Source of the DNA: an uncultured Ruminococcus sp.
GTDB lineage: Bacteria; Bacillota; Clostridia; Oscillospirales; Ruminococcaceae
Assembly: GCA_910577575.1 (NCBI GenBank)
Contig: CAJTOG010000055.1
Span: 1 to 13,297 of the forward strand
Length of the DNA: 13,297 nucleotides
Direction: 5' to 3'
The notes under the pieces were generated by a model. It worked only from the letters and a program-made list of their open reading frames with translations, was not told the origin of the DNA and searched no databases. The translations under genes and the position numbers were made by a program. Numbering within the stretch: position 1 is the stretch's first letter; every line of letters starts with the position of its first letter. Positions 5,791-13,297 of the stretch are shown piece by piece.

Positions 5791-7242
5791 TTATACTAAT
5801 TCATCAATAGCCTGTTTGATGCGTAAAACAGATTCGGTTTTGCCGAATACTTCCATAAGTTCAGTTGCACCTCCGGGAGTAACAGCTTGACGGCCTACAG
5901 CAATACGTACAGCCCACATAACTGCACCTGCTTTTTTCTCCCTTGATGACGCATAATCTTTAAGTACATCAAAAAGAGTATTATTATCCCAGTTCTCCAC
6001 ATTTTCAAGAATCGGTAAAATATCCACTAAAACCTCTTTGCAGTTTTCAGGATTAGTCTTATTTTTTTTGTTGATATAAAGATTTGAATCCATATCAAGA
6101 CGTGAAGTCACAAAACCGATAAAACTTTCTATCTCACCAAAATAAGCAATTCTTGTATGAAGAAGAGATGCAAGTTTTCTGGTATTTATATAATCTTCAC
6201 AAAGCTCATTAAGAATCGGAAGTGCTTTTTTCTCATATTCTTCATCAGAAAGTTTCTTTATATATTCTGAATTGAACCATTTCAATTTATCATAGTCAAA
6301 AACAGCAGGAGCTTTGCTTAACCCATCAATAGAAAAATCGGCTTTTAATTCGTCCATACTGAAGATTTCCTGATTTGAATCCTTGGGACACCAACCGAGA
6401 AGTGCAATATAATTTACAATTGCTTCCGGAAGATAACCGTCATTAACCAAATCCTGAAAACTTACAGCTCCGTGACGTTTGGAAAGTTTTGAAACTTTAC
6501 CTTCTTCATCTTTACCCATAAGAAGCGGAAGATGTACATAAGTCGGACGTTCCCAGCCAAAAGCATCATAAAGCAGACAATATTTCGGTGTTGATGTAAG
6601 ATACTCGTTTCCACGCACAACGTGAGTAACACCCATAAGATAATCATCAACAACATGACAGAAATTATAAGTCGGATATCCGTCAGCCTTAATCATAATC
6701 TGGTCACGGAGTTCGGAATTATCAATTTCAACCTTGCCATAAACTACATCAACATATGAGGTAGTACCTTCGTCAGGCATTTTCTGTCTGATTACATACG
6801 GTTTTCCTTCTTTAAGATTGTTGCTTGCTTCTTCTGCGGACAAGTTACGGCAATGTCCGTCATAACCGCCTATACCCTTGTCATCTTTAAGGGACTCAAG
6901 CCTTTCCGGAGTACAGAAACAGTAATAAGCATGACCGCTTTCAATAAGTTTTTCAGCATATTGCCTGTAAATCGGCAAACGCTCACTCTGAACATACGGA
7001 CCATTTTCACCGCCGACAACAGGTCCTTCATCATAATCAATGCCGGTCATTTTAAGTGTATTCAGAATAACATCTGTTGCACCCTCAACAAGACGAACTT
7101 GGTCTGTATCTTCAATACGCAGGATAAATTTTCCGCCCTGCGATTTTGAAATAAGATAAGAATAAAGTGCGGTACGCAGATTACCGATATGCATAAATCC
7201 CGTAGGAGACGGTGCAAAACGTGTAGTAATAATTTTTGACAT
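5791..7242 (-). CDS. gltX: Glutamyl-tRNA synthetase
   Basis: GluRS attaches glutamate to tRNA-Glu, and in most Firmicutes also to tRNA-Gln for later amidation by GatCAB. The 483-residue protein is full length for the bacterial family. It has FAPSPTGFMHIGNLRTA (HIGH motif, 18-21), the RIEDTD segment (42-47), a probable zinc site CFC (108-110) with Cys131, the VVRGNEYL tRNA/substrate segment (208-215), and SKLSKRHGA (KMSKS as KLSKR, 252-256), followed by a helical anticodon-binding half. The start has CAGGAG about 9 bases upstream. It is the last gene of the minus-strand operon, 23 bases after the asparagine synthetase-like gene, and no T-box fits in that gap. Transcription ends at the hairpin directly after the stop codon. 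Confidence 0.95.
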   Translation of the reverse strand: MSKIITTRFAPSPTGFMHIGNLRTALYSYLISKSQGGKFILRIEDTDQVRLVEGATDVILNTLKMTGIDYDEGPVVGGENGPYVQSERLPIYRQYAEKLIESGHAYYCFCTPERLESLKDDKGIGGYDGHCRNLSAEEASNNLKEGKPYVIRQKMPDEGTTSYVDVVYGKVEIDNSELRDQIMIKADGYPTYNFCHVVDDYLMGVTHVVRGNEYLTSTPKYCLLYDAFGWERPTYVHLPLLMGKDEEGKVSKLSKRHGAVSFQDLVNDGYLPEAIVNYIALLGWCPKDSNQEIFSMDELKADFSIDGLSKAPAVFDYDKLKWFNSEYIKKLSDEEYEKKALPILNELCEDYINTRKLASLLHTRIAYFGEIESFIGFVTSRLDMDSNLYINKKNKTNPENCKEVLVDILPILENVENWDNNTLFDVLKDYASSREKKAGAVMWAVRIAVGRQAVTPGGATELMEVFGKTESVLRIKQAIDELV

Positions 7243-7265
7243 AATACAAAACTCCTGTTTTTTAA

Positions 7266-8804
7266 TTATCTTTTAACAAAATATTCCTCATACCATACAA
7301 GGAAAGTATAGATAGTCCAGATTTTTCTCCAGTTATCAGAATTTCCGTTGATATAGTCATCAAAAATAGATTGAATTTCATTAACATTAAAGAACTGCTC
7401 CGCAATTTCGCTGCTGAATTTAGCTCTTACATCGGCGTTATAACGTTCGTCAGCGAGCCATATTCTTATCGGCACGATAAATCCCAGTTTCTTGCGGAAT
7501 GCAATTTCTTCCGGAAGTACCTTTGCTGCCGCTGTCCTGAATGCGACTTTATTTGTAACATCATTTACTTTGAACTCCGATGGCATACGTGAAGCAATAT
7601 CAAAAATACGTCTGTCAGTGAGCGGCATACGAATTTCAAGCCCTGCCGCACGACTCATTTTATTTACATTCAGATAAATATCGCCCTCAAGCCAAATCTG
7701 AATATCAACATCTGACATTTTTGTAAGAGGGTCAAGACCTTCTGTTTCATCATAAATATATTTAACAATATTAATCGGCTGTACATCAGGGTTATAGCTT
7801 TTAAGAATACGCTTTTTCTCATCTTCTTTCATGATGTTAGTATTGCCCACATAGAAATTTTTAAGATTATCTCCATAGCGTTCAGCATTGCGGTACATAT
7901 TGTATCCACCGAAAAATTCGTCCGCACCTTCTCCGGAAAAACAAATTTTTGTATGTTCAGCAGTTGCATTGCATCCGATTGTAAACACTATAGCCGAAGC
8001 GTCCCCGAGTGGTTGTTCCATATTGTACATAACGTACGGAACTATATCAAAATACATTTCCGGAGTTATCCGACAGCGATTATTTTCTCTGCCCAGAATT
8101 TCAGCAGTTTTCTTTGCCAATGGTGACTCGTCAAAACGCTCGTCATCATATCCGCATGAATCCGTAACTTTTACATCTGACATTGCCAGAACATATGACG
8201 AATCAACTCCACCTGATAAAAATGACTCTGCCGTTTCATTTTCTTCTAAAACTTCAGGCATAATTTTCTGTATAGTGCTATGGATTTCATCAGACCAGTC
8301 ATTGACTGATTTAGAATAGTCAGGATTAAATTCAGGTTTCCAGTAACGTTCAATTTTCAGTTCACCGTTTTCAAATTCCAGAAAGTGACCCGGCATGAGC
8401 TTTTTAACGCCCTTAAAGAACGTATCTTCACCGGCGACGTAAGTCAAGGACATATAAATCTGAAGCATATCAGTATTAAGTTCCTTTATAAATCCCGATT
8501 CAGCCATAATTTCACGTATTGAAGTTCCGCACAAAAGTTTTTTATCAGATGTTATATAATAGTAAAAAGGAACTGTTCCGAAATGGTCACGGAGTGCAAA
8601 AAGCTTGTTATTTTCTGTATCCATAAGACAGAAAGCAAACATTCCGTACAGATGTTCCGCCATTAATTTTCCCCATTTTTTATATGACTTTTCAATAATT
8701 TCATTTTCACGCTGTTCTCTTGAAAGAGTCTTATCAATTCCAAGTTCATCACAAAGATTTCTCCAATTTCGGATATGTCCCTGATATTTAAGAATTATTG
8801 GCAT
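7266..8804 (-). CDS. Asparagine synthetase-like protein lacking the N-terminal cysteine of its glutaminase domain
   Basis: Asparagine synthetase B makes asparagine from aspartate and ATP using ammonia released from glutamine by an N-terminal amidotransferase domain. The 512-residue protein keeps the synthetase half: PP-loop SFLSGGVDSS (195-203), SGEGADEFFGGY (290-301) and EIRMPLTDRR. Its N-terminus begins at the point matching VFNGEIYN of normal AsnB (here ILKYQGHIRNW), so about 45-50 residues are absent, including the MCGI start with the catalytic Cys. Later amidotransferase pieces remain (HLYGMFAFCLMD, ALRDHFGTVPFYYY). The start looks genuine: a GAGGTGA ribosome binding site overlaps the gpsA stop codon with 6 bases to the ATG, leaving no room for the missing part. 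It may be an ammonia-dependent synthetase or may amidate another substrate; the true substrate is unknown. Confidence 0.85.
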   Translation of the reverse strand: MPIILKYQGHIRNWRNLCDELGIDKTLSREQRENEIIEKSYKKWGKLMAEHLYGMFAFCLMDTENNKLFALRDHFGTVPFYYYITSDKKLLCGTSIREIMAESGFIKELNTDMLQIYMSLTYVAGEDTFFKGVKKLMPGHFLEFENGELKIERYWKPEFNPDYSKSVNDWSDEIHSTIQKIMPEVLEENETAESFLSGGVDSSYVLAMSDVKVTDSCGYDDERFDESPLAKKTAEILGRENNRCRITPEMYFDIVPYVMYNMEQPLGDASAIVFTIGCNATAEHTKICFSGEGADEFFGGYNMYRNAERYGDNLKNFYVGNTNIMKEDEKKRILKSYNPDVQPINIVKYIYDETEGLDPLTKMSDVDIQIWLEGDIYLNVNKMSRAAGLEIRMPLTDRRIFDIASRMPSEFKVNDVTNKVAFRTAAAKVLPEEIAFRKKLGFIVPIRIWLADERYNADVRAKFSSEIAEQFFNVNEIQSIFDDYINGNSDNWRKIWTIYTFLVWYEEYFVKR

Positions 8805-8815
8805 AATAAATCACC

Positions 8816-9823
8816 TCATATAAATTTAAGTTCTTCATGCTCATAAATCATAGGACGGCTCATAAGTGCAGTAATTGCTTCCTTTGCATTCCCACCCTGA
8901 AACAGCACCCTATTAAGCTGTTCAGTTATAGGCATTTCAACACCAAGTTTTTTTGCAAACTTATATGCTGAGCTGCAACAACAATAGCCTTCAACAGTAC
9001 CGACCTGTTTTACTGCTTCTTCAGGAGTAACACCCTGTCCTATCAGTTTTCCGGCTCTTGCATTTCTGCTGTGGACACTTGTACAGGTTACAATCAAATC
9101 ACCTATACCTGTAAGACCAATGAATGTAATAGGATTAGCTCCTGCAGCTGTACCAAGTTTTGCAATTTCATGTATTCCACGTGTCATCAGTGCAGCCTTT
9201 GTGTTATCTCCGCCGCCCATACCATCACATATACCACAGCAGAGAGCAATTATATTCTTCAACGCTCCGCCAAGCTCACAGCCTTTTACATCGTCATTAA
9301 GATAAATTCTGAGTGAATCGCCCCCGAGCTGTTCCTGAATATGCTTTGCAGCCTCCTTATTGTAAGATGCGGCAACCATGGTTGTGGGAATACCCCTTGC
9401 CAGCTCCTCTGCATGAGACGGACCGGAAAGCACAACAAGCTTTTCTGTATCAAGCTCCTCCGTCAGTACATCACTGAGAAGTTTAAGACTTCCTTCTTCA
9501 ATACCTTTTCCAAGATTCACTATAACCATGCTGTCATCTATATAGGGCTTTGCAAGTTGTGCAACTGAACGCACAAAACTTGACGGTATGCCAAAAATTA
9601 AAATATCACAGCCCTTAACGCATGATATATCACTTGTAAGATTTATATCTTCAGGAATTTTCACTCCGGGAAGCTTCTGTATGTGTTCTCCGTTTTCCTT
9701 TATACCATCAATTTCACTCTTAAACTTAGACCATACAGTAACATTATGACGGCCTTTCTTATTTGCAGAAATAGCAAGGCTCAGACCGAATCCGCCGGAA
9801 CCGAGAATAACAATATCAGCCAT
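8816..9823 (-). CDS. gpsA: NAD(P)H-dependent glycerol-3-phosphate dehydrogenase
   Basis: GpsA reduces dihydroxyacetone phosphate to sn-glycerol-3-phosphate, the backbone of membrane phospholipids, in the cytosol. The 335-residue length is normal. Visible motifs are the Rossmann loop GSGGFGLSLA (8-17), NLGKG (103-107), SGPSHAEE (133-140), the substrate/catalytic segment GALKNIIAL with Lys189, and GLTGIGDLIVTCTSVHSRN (236-254). The start is supported by a near-perfect AAAGGAGGTG 6 bases upstream. It follows plsY by 22 bases; PlsY uses its product, so the pair supplies two consecutive steps of phosphatidic acid synthesis. The tail CCCSS (residues 277-281) is unusually cysteine-rich, but lies in a region that varies in the family. 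Confidence 0.95.
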   Translation of the reverse strand: MADIVILGSGGFGLSLAISANKKGRHNVTVWSKFKSEIDGIKENGEHIQKLPGVKIPEDINLTSDISCVKGCDILIFGIPSSFVRSVAQLAKPYIDDSMVIVNLGKGIEEGSLKLLSDVLTEELDTEKLVVLSGPSHAEELARGIPTTMVAASYNKEAAKHIQEQLGGDSLRIYLNDDVKGCELGGALKNIIALCCGICDGMGGGDNTKAALMTRGIHEIAKLGTAAGANPITFIGLTGIGDLIVTCTSVHSRNARAGKLIGQGVTPEEAVKQVGTVEGYCCCSSAYKFAKKLGVEMPITEQLNRVLFQGGNAKEAITALMSRPMIYEHEELKFI

Positions 9824-9840
9824 TTACTGCACCTCCTTTC

Positions 9841-9857
9841 ACCGGTTATTTACCGGT
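9841..9857 (-). repeat. Small GC hairpin around the plsY stop codon
   Basis: Two copies of the palindrome ACCGGT (9841-9846, 9852-9857) flank a 5-base A/T loop that holds most of the plsY stop codon. On the mRNA they would form a 6-bp stem just before the gpsA ribosome binding site. No U-run follows, so it is not a terminator. A role in mRNA stability or in coupling plsY to gpsA is possible but unsupported beyond position. Confidence 0.35.
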
Positions 9858-10523
9858 TCTCTTAAATGAAAATTTTGATTCCGTACCATTTTTAAGACGC
9901 TCAATATTTGAACGGTGCATCCAGACAACAACTGCCGCCATAGGTATACTCAATGCAGTATAAAGCAGGCTTCTTCCAAATGAACAGCCGTCAACAATCA
10001 GTGACATCAGGAATATAGCAAGCGGACAGTAAACTGTTGCAATAATCGATGATAATGAAACATATTTCGATAATGCAAGAACAATTGCAAAAATAGTAAT
10101 CAATGCAAGGAATACTCTTGGCTCTATAACAAGAAATGAAGAAACGCCCACGAGTACGCCTTTACCGCCTTTAAAATTATAGTATATCGGAAAAATATGA
10201 CCTATAATAGCAAAAAATCCTGCAATATAACCGATATAATTTGCATTGTTGTCAGGTGAAAGTCCTGCATTCAGAGCAACCGCTATCATACGTGAAAGAC
10301 TTACGGCAAAAATACCCTTACATAAATCACCTGTCAAGGTCAGCACGGCACAGGCAGGTCCGCAGCAACGGTATGTGTTTGTAAGTCCCGCATTTTTGCT
10401 GCCCATTTTTCTTATATCCTTGCCTTTCATTATTTTTACAATAATGATTGAAAAATTAAGGCTTCCCAGAAAATATCCGATTAATGCCGCAATAACAATT
10501 GCAAGAAATACTTTTATCATCAT
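9846..10523 (-). CDS. plsY: Acyl-phosphate:glycerol-3-phosphate acyltransferase (membrane)
   Basis: PlsY transfers a fatty acyl group from acyl-phosphate to glycerol-3-phosphate, making lysophosphatidic acid in the cytoplasmic membrane. The 225-residue protein has about six or seven hydrophobic segments and the family motifs GSKNAGLTNTYR (41-52, matching GSxNxGxTN) and GHIFPIYYNFKGGKGV (108-123). An N-terminal membrane span contains YFLGSLNFS, also typical. Its ATG overlaps the der stop codon (ATGA), and AGGAGGGAA lies upstream inside der, so translation is coupled. The start could be the first or second of two adjacent ATG codons. Its substrate comes from the gpsA product encoded next. Confidence 0.95.
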   Translation of the reverse strand: MMIKVFLAIVIAALIGYFLGSLNFSIIIVKIMKGKDIRKMGSKNAGLTNTYRCCGPACAVLTLTGDLCKGIFAVSLSRMIAVALNAGLSPDNNANYIGYIAGFFAIIGHIFPIYYNFKGGKGVLVGVSSFLVIEPRVFLALITIFAIVLALSKYVSLSSIIATVYCPLAIFLMSLIVDGCSFGRSLLYTALSIPMAAVVVWMHRSNIERLKNGTESKFSFKRTGK

Positions 10524-11848
10524 TTATCGTTCCCTCCTCTTTCACGTACTACAAAGCGTACCGGAGTACCCTCCAGCCCAAAAGTTGAACGTATTTGATT
10601 TTCAATATATCTTCTGTAGGAAAAATGGAAAAGGTCTGCCCTGTTTACAAAAGTAACAAAAGTCGGCGGTTTGGTTGAAGGCTGAGTCATATAATAGATT
10701 TTCAGACGTCTGCCCTTGTCTGACGGCGGCTGTACCCTTGTTGTAGCATATGCAAGAACATCGTTCAACATTCCTGTTGAAATTCTCATGCTGTTCTGGT
10801 CATTGGTATATTTAATAAGTTCATACAGTTTATTTATTCTCTGACCTGTTTTTGCTGAAATAAACACAAAAGGAACATATGACATAAAACTGAAATCATT
10901 CTCAAGTTTTGTACGAAATTCCTGCATGGTTTTATCATTTTTTTCAATTAAGTCCCATTTATTTACCGCAACAACGCAAGCCTTACCCTGTTCATGGGCA
11001 TATCCTGCAACCTTTGAATCCTGTTCCGTAAAGCCCTCCACAGCATCAATCATAATAACACATACATCTGAACGGTCAACCGCCATATATGCACGGAGTA
11101 CGCTGAAATGCTCTACTTTTTCGGTAACCTTTGATTTTTTTCTTATTCCTGCTGTATCAATAAAAACAAACTTTCCATATTCATTTTCAATTACAGTATC
11201 AGTTGAATCCCTTGTAGTACCTGCAATATCTGAAACAATTACACGTTCTTCTCCTGCAATTTTATTTATAAGTGATGATTTTCCTGCATTCGGCTTTCCG
11301 ATTACTGCAACTTTAATATAGTCGTCATCGTACTGTTCTTCATCTGATTGCGGAAGATATTTATAAATTTCATCAAGCATATCTCCTGTTCCATGACCAT
11401 GAACAGAAGAAACAGGATAAGGGTCGCCCAATCCCAAATTATAGAACTCATAAAGTTCAAGGGGAGGTTCACCAAGATTGTCCACTTTATTTACTGCCAA
11501 AATAATCGGCTTTCCGCTTTTCTGAAGCATTTCCGCAACAGCATAGTCATCGGCAGTTACTCCGCAGCGTATATCAGTAACAAGAATTATAACATCAGCT
11601 TTTTCAATTGCAAGTTCTGACTGTCTTCTCATTTGTGCAAGAATTATATCATTGCTTTCCGGCTCAATGCCGCCTGTATCAACTATCATAAATTCCTTGC
11701 CACGCCACTCACATTTTGAATAAATTCGGTCACGTGTAACACCGGGAGTATCCTCAACTATAGAAAGCCTCTGACCGATAAGCTTGTTAAAAAGTGTAGA
11801 TTTTCCTACATTCGGGCGACCCACAACTGCAACAATTGGTAATGACAT
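10520..11848 (-). CDS. der: Ribosome-assembly GTPase Der (EngA)
   Basis: Der is an essential double-GTPase that acts in 50S ribosomal subunit maturation. The 442-residue protein has two G domains in tandem: GRPNVGKS (10-17), DTPGVTRD, DTGG and NKVD (120-123) in the first; GKPNAGKS (184-191), DIAGTTRD, DTAG and NKWD (296-299) in the second. These are followed by the C-terminal KH-like domain (PPSDKGRRLKIYYMTQ, then FVNRADLFHFSYRRYIENQIR). The length and motifs are standard. GAGGAG lies 7-8 bases before the ATG. It starts 30 bases after the radical SAM gene and overlaps plsY by 4 bases, the usual clostridial arrangement. Confidence 0.97.
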   Translation of the reverse strand: MSLPIVAVVGRPNVGKSTLFNKLIGQRLSIVEDTPGVTRDRIYSKCEWRGKEFMIVDTGGIEPESNDIILAQMRRQSELAIEKADVIILVTDIRCGVTADDYAVAEMLQKSGKPIILAVNKVDNLGEPPLELYEFYNLGLGDPYPVSSVHGHGTGDMLDEIYKYLPQSDEEQYDDDYIKVAVIGKPNAGKSSLINKIAGEERVIVSDIAGTTRDSTDTVIENEYGKFVFIDTAGIRKKSKVTEKVEHFSVLRAYMAVDRSDVCVIMIDAVEGFTEQDSKVAGYAHEQGKACVVAVNKWDLIEKNDKTMQEFRTKLENDFSFMSYVPFVFISAKTGQRINKLYELIKYTNDQNSMRISTGMLNDVLAYATTRVQPPSDKGRRLKIYYMTQPSTKPPTFVTFVNRADLFHFSYRRYIENQIRSTFGLEGTPVRFVVRERGGNDK

Positions 11849-11878
11849 TTTATCTTCTCCTCTCTTTCAATTAATTTT

Positions 11879-13297
11879 TCAAACAATTCCCATAATGGCA
11901 TCAAGCAGTTCGTATCCGTCGTTTGCAACAGATTTCACCTTTATATTCAGCTCTTTTTCAACATCTGATAAAGTTAAGTCATCAAGAAACATTTTACTGT
12001 CACGCATCAGCATAGCAGATGATATAAGAAGTTCATCACCCAAATTTTTACCCTTCAACTGAGAAATCAAGTCCTGTGCTGTGATAAGTCCGGTAACAGT
12101 AATAGTTTCCCCGAAAAAATCATTGCGTATGCGATAAACATCACATTTAAGTTCCGGAAAATGATTTTCTGCCGTTTTTGCAAGCTGACATATAACAGGA
12201 TATGGACTGTATCCGGTAGCAATGGATATATGACGCTTCCCGCTGTTCCATTCAGCCGACTCAAGTGCATTTTCAAACTCATAAATCAAAGAACGAATCA
12301 TACCAACACCATTTTCATACTGCGGAAAATCTTCATAATAATCCATATCAGGAATCTCACGTTCTGCAATCAAAAAAAATTCATCAGACGGGAAAACCGT
12401 CCTTGTATTGAATTTTTCTAAAAACTTCTGCTGAAATCCGGCGATGATATCAATAGTTTTGCCAGCAGTTTCTTTGTTGAAACAAGTCAGCGGATAAAGT
12501 CCGTTACGATATTTTGTAACACCTACAGGTACAACCGCTATACTTGTGATATTCGGCATAAGACTGCCCAAATCGGATAAAGTCCGTCTTAGTTCATCGC
12601 CGTCATTCAATTCCGGACAGCATACAATCTGACAATTAAGCTTTATTCCGTTTTCTGCAAGCTGATAAATAAATTTCAATTTCTCGCCTGCAAATCTGTT
12701 ATGCATCATCTTTACACGAAGTTCAGGATTTGTTGTGTGAACTGAAACATTGATATTCAGCTTCATTTTAATAATTCTGTCTATATCAGACTGTTGAAGA
12801 TTGGTCAAGGTTACATAATTTCCCTGTAAAAATGAAAGCCGTGCATCATCATCCTTAAAATAAAGAGTTTCACGCATATTAGGAGGCATTTGGTCAATAA
12901 AGCAGAAAACGCACTTATTGCTGCATCTCTGCTTGCTGTCCATAAGAAACGTGTCAAACTCAAGACCTATGTCATCATACTCATCTTTTTTAATATCAAA
13001 TGCAAGTTCTCTGCCATCACGTACAATTTCAATATGAATGTCCGTAAGACGCTGGGAAACCAGATTGGCCAGCTTGGAAGCATCGCCGCTGCTCACGCTG
13101 ATAGCCGCCTTTTCCTGCTCGATCTGGGCGTCCAGGGAGGTGAGCCAGTTCCGGGCGCTGGTCAATTCATTGTTGATGGAGTCCAGCGCAGCCTGAGCCT
13201 CATTGACCGCCTTGGCCTCCTTGCTCACATCAACGCTGTAAGGATTGAAGGCAAGCTGTCTGTCAATATTGGCAATCACAAGTGTCCACTCGTCCAC
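11879..13297 (-). CDS. DUF512 radical SAM protein with a disrupted or replaced 5' end (open at window edge)
   Basis: From about residue 84 onward this is a DUF512-family radical SAM protein. IEIVRDGREL is the end of a PDZ-like domain, then DDIGLEFDTFLMD, then the 4Fe-4S motif CSNKCVFC (Cys125, Cys129, Cys132) inside RCSNKCVFCFIDQMP. LSFLQGNYVTLTNL, VSVHTTNPELRVKMM and the C-terminal DUF512 region follow. Its biochemical role is not established. The gene order before der-plsY-gpsA matches clostridial genomes. The first ~83 residues do not fit: instead of the expected PDZ start they are a coiled-coil-like Ala/Glu/Ser/Asn-rich sequence in much higher-GC DNA, from about 13050 to the window end. 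The frame stays open, and the leftmost codon at the edge is GTG with no visible ribosome binding site. The native N-terminal ~50 residues are missing. Confidence 0.82.
   Translation of the reverse strand: MDEWTLVIANIDRQLAFNPYSVDVSKEAKAVNEAQAALDSINNELTSARNWLTSLDAQIEQEKAAISVSSGDASKLANLVSQRLTDIHIEIVRDGRELAFDIKKDEYDDIGLEFDTFLMDSKQRCSNKCVFCFIDQMPPNMRETLYFKDDDARLSFLQGNYVTLTNLQQSDIDRIIKMKLNINVSVHTTNPELRVKMMHNRFAGEKLKFIYQLAENGIKLNCQIVCCPELNDGDELRRTLSDLGSLMPNITSIAVVPVGVTKYRNGLYPLTCFNKETAGKTIDIIAGFQQKFLEKFNTRTVFPSDEFFLIAEREIPDMDYYEDFPQYENGVGMIRSLIYEFENALESAEWNSGKRHISIATGYSPYPVICQLAKTAENHFPELKCDVYRIRNDFFGETITVTGLITAQDLISQLKGKNLGDELLISSAMLMRDSKMFLDDLTLSDVEKELNIKVKSVANDGYELLDAIMGIV
13051..13297. other. 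High-GC foreign segment joined to the radical SAM gene
   Basis: By hand count about 140 of the last 247 bases are G or C (about 57%), against a clearly AT-rich background everywhere else in the window. The change is abrupt at about 13045-13051. In the minus-strand frame it encodes a likely coiled coil (AKAVNEAQAALDSINNELTS...), unlike any part of DUF512 proteins. It could be a contig-end assembly chimera or a recombination junction with a fragment of a structural, possibly phage-type, gene. The phage idea rests only on composition and coiled-coil character. Confidence 0.65.

Noticed and set aside
7888..8319. A 143-codon plus-strand open frame.
   Set aside because: Exactly antisense to the asparagine synthetase-like gene in its most conserved part, including the SGEGADE and PP-loop segments. 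No ribosome binding site and no recognisable protein features.
8805..8815. Frameshift explanation for the missing start of the asparagine synthetase-like protein.
   Set aside because: Only 11 bases separate it from the intact gpsA stop, so the missing 45-50 residues are not present in another frame here.
9841..9857. ACCGGT hairpin as a terminator between plsY and gpsA.
   Set aside because: The stem is only 6 bp with no U-run, and the gpsA ribosome binding site follows at once; the genes read as one operon.

Overview
The window looks like low-GC Firmicutes chromosome, most like an Oscillospiraceae/Ruminococcus-type anaerobe. This rests on AT-rich, coding-dense DNA, GGAGG-type ribosome binding sites, consensus sigma-A promoters, and the clostridial gene order DUF512 radical SAM protein - der - plsY - gpsA. 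The taxon is an inference; no rRNA or tRNA gene is present to confirm it.

Left third (1-3670), almost all on the minus strand. Transcription runs from about 3557 leftwards through an HD-domain hydrolase and an overlapping RlaP-type nucleotidyltransferase (ATGA overlap). After a 364-base leader region come an RtcB-family RNA ligase and a coupled 53-residue basic protein. Together these look like an RNA-repair cassette: end processing (HD), nucleotide transfer (RlaP) and ligation (RtcB). The rtcB leader is the most striking regulatory stretch. It has a perfect TTGACA-N17-TATAAT promoter, a possible leader peptide, and an intrinsic terminator whose U-run ends about 11 bases before the rtcB Shine-Dalgarno, so rtcB can be expressed only by read-through. 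At the far left is the first part of a secreted protein with its own promoter.

Middle (3672-5675, plus strand). A methionyl-tRNA synthetase-like class I enzyme is transcribed divergently from the RNA-repair genes, from promoters whose -35 boxes lie 20 bases apart. Its HIGH motif is present as HFGH, but its KMSKS loop reads KASSS and other conserved MetRS residues differ. A strong bidirectional terminator (5759-5790) separates it from the convergent operon on its right.

Right half (5791-13297, minus strand). A tightly packed operon runs, in order of transcription: DUF512 radical SAM protein (5' end disrupted), der (ribosome-assembly GTPase), plsY and gpsA (the two steps supplying glycerol-3-phosphate and acylating it for phospholipid synthesis), an asparagine synthetase-like protein lacking the start of its glutaminase domain, and gltX (glutamyl-tRNA synthetase). 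Gaps are 30 bases or less, and der/plsY overlap by 4. The operon promoter lies outside the window. The last ~247 bases are about 57% GC by hand count, encode an unrelated coiled-coil-like sequence, and replace the expected N-terminal PDZ part of the radical SAM protein. This is either an assembly chimera at a contig end or a real recombination junction.

No CRISPR array, insertion sequence, rRNA, tRNA or T-box was seen.
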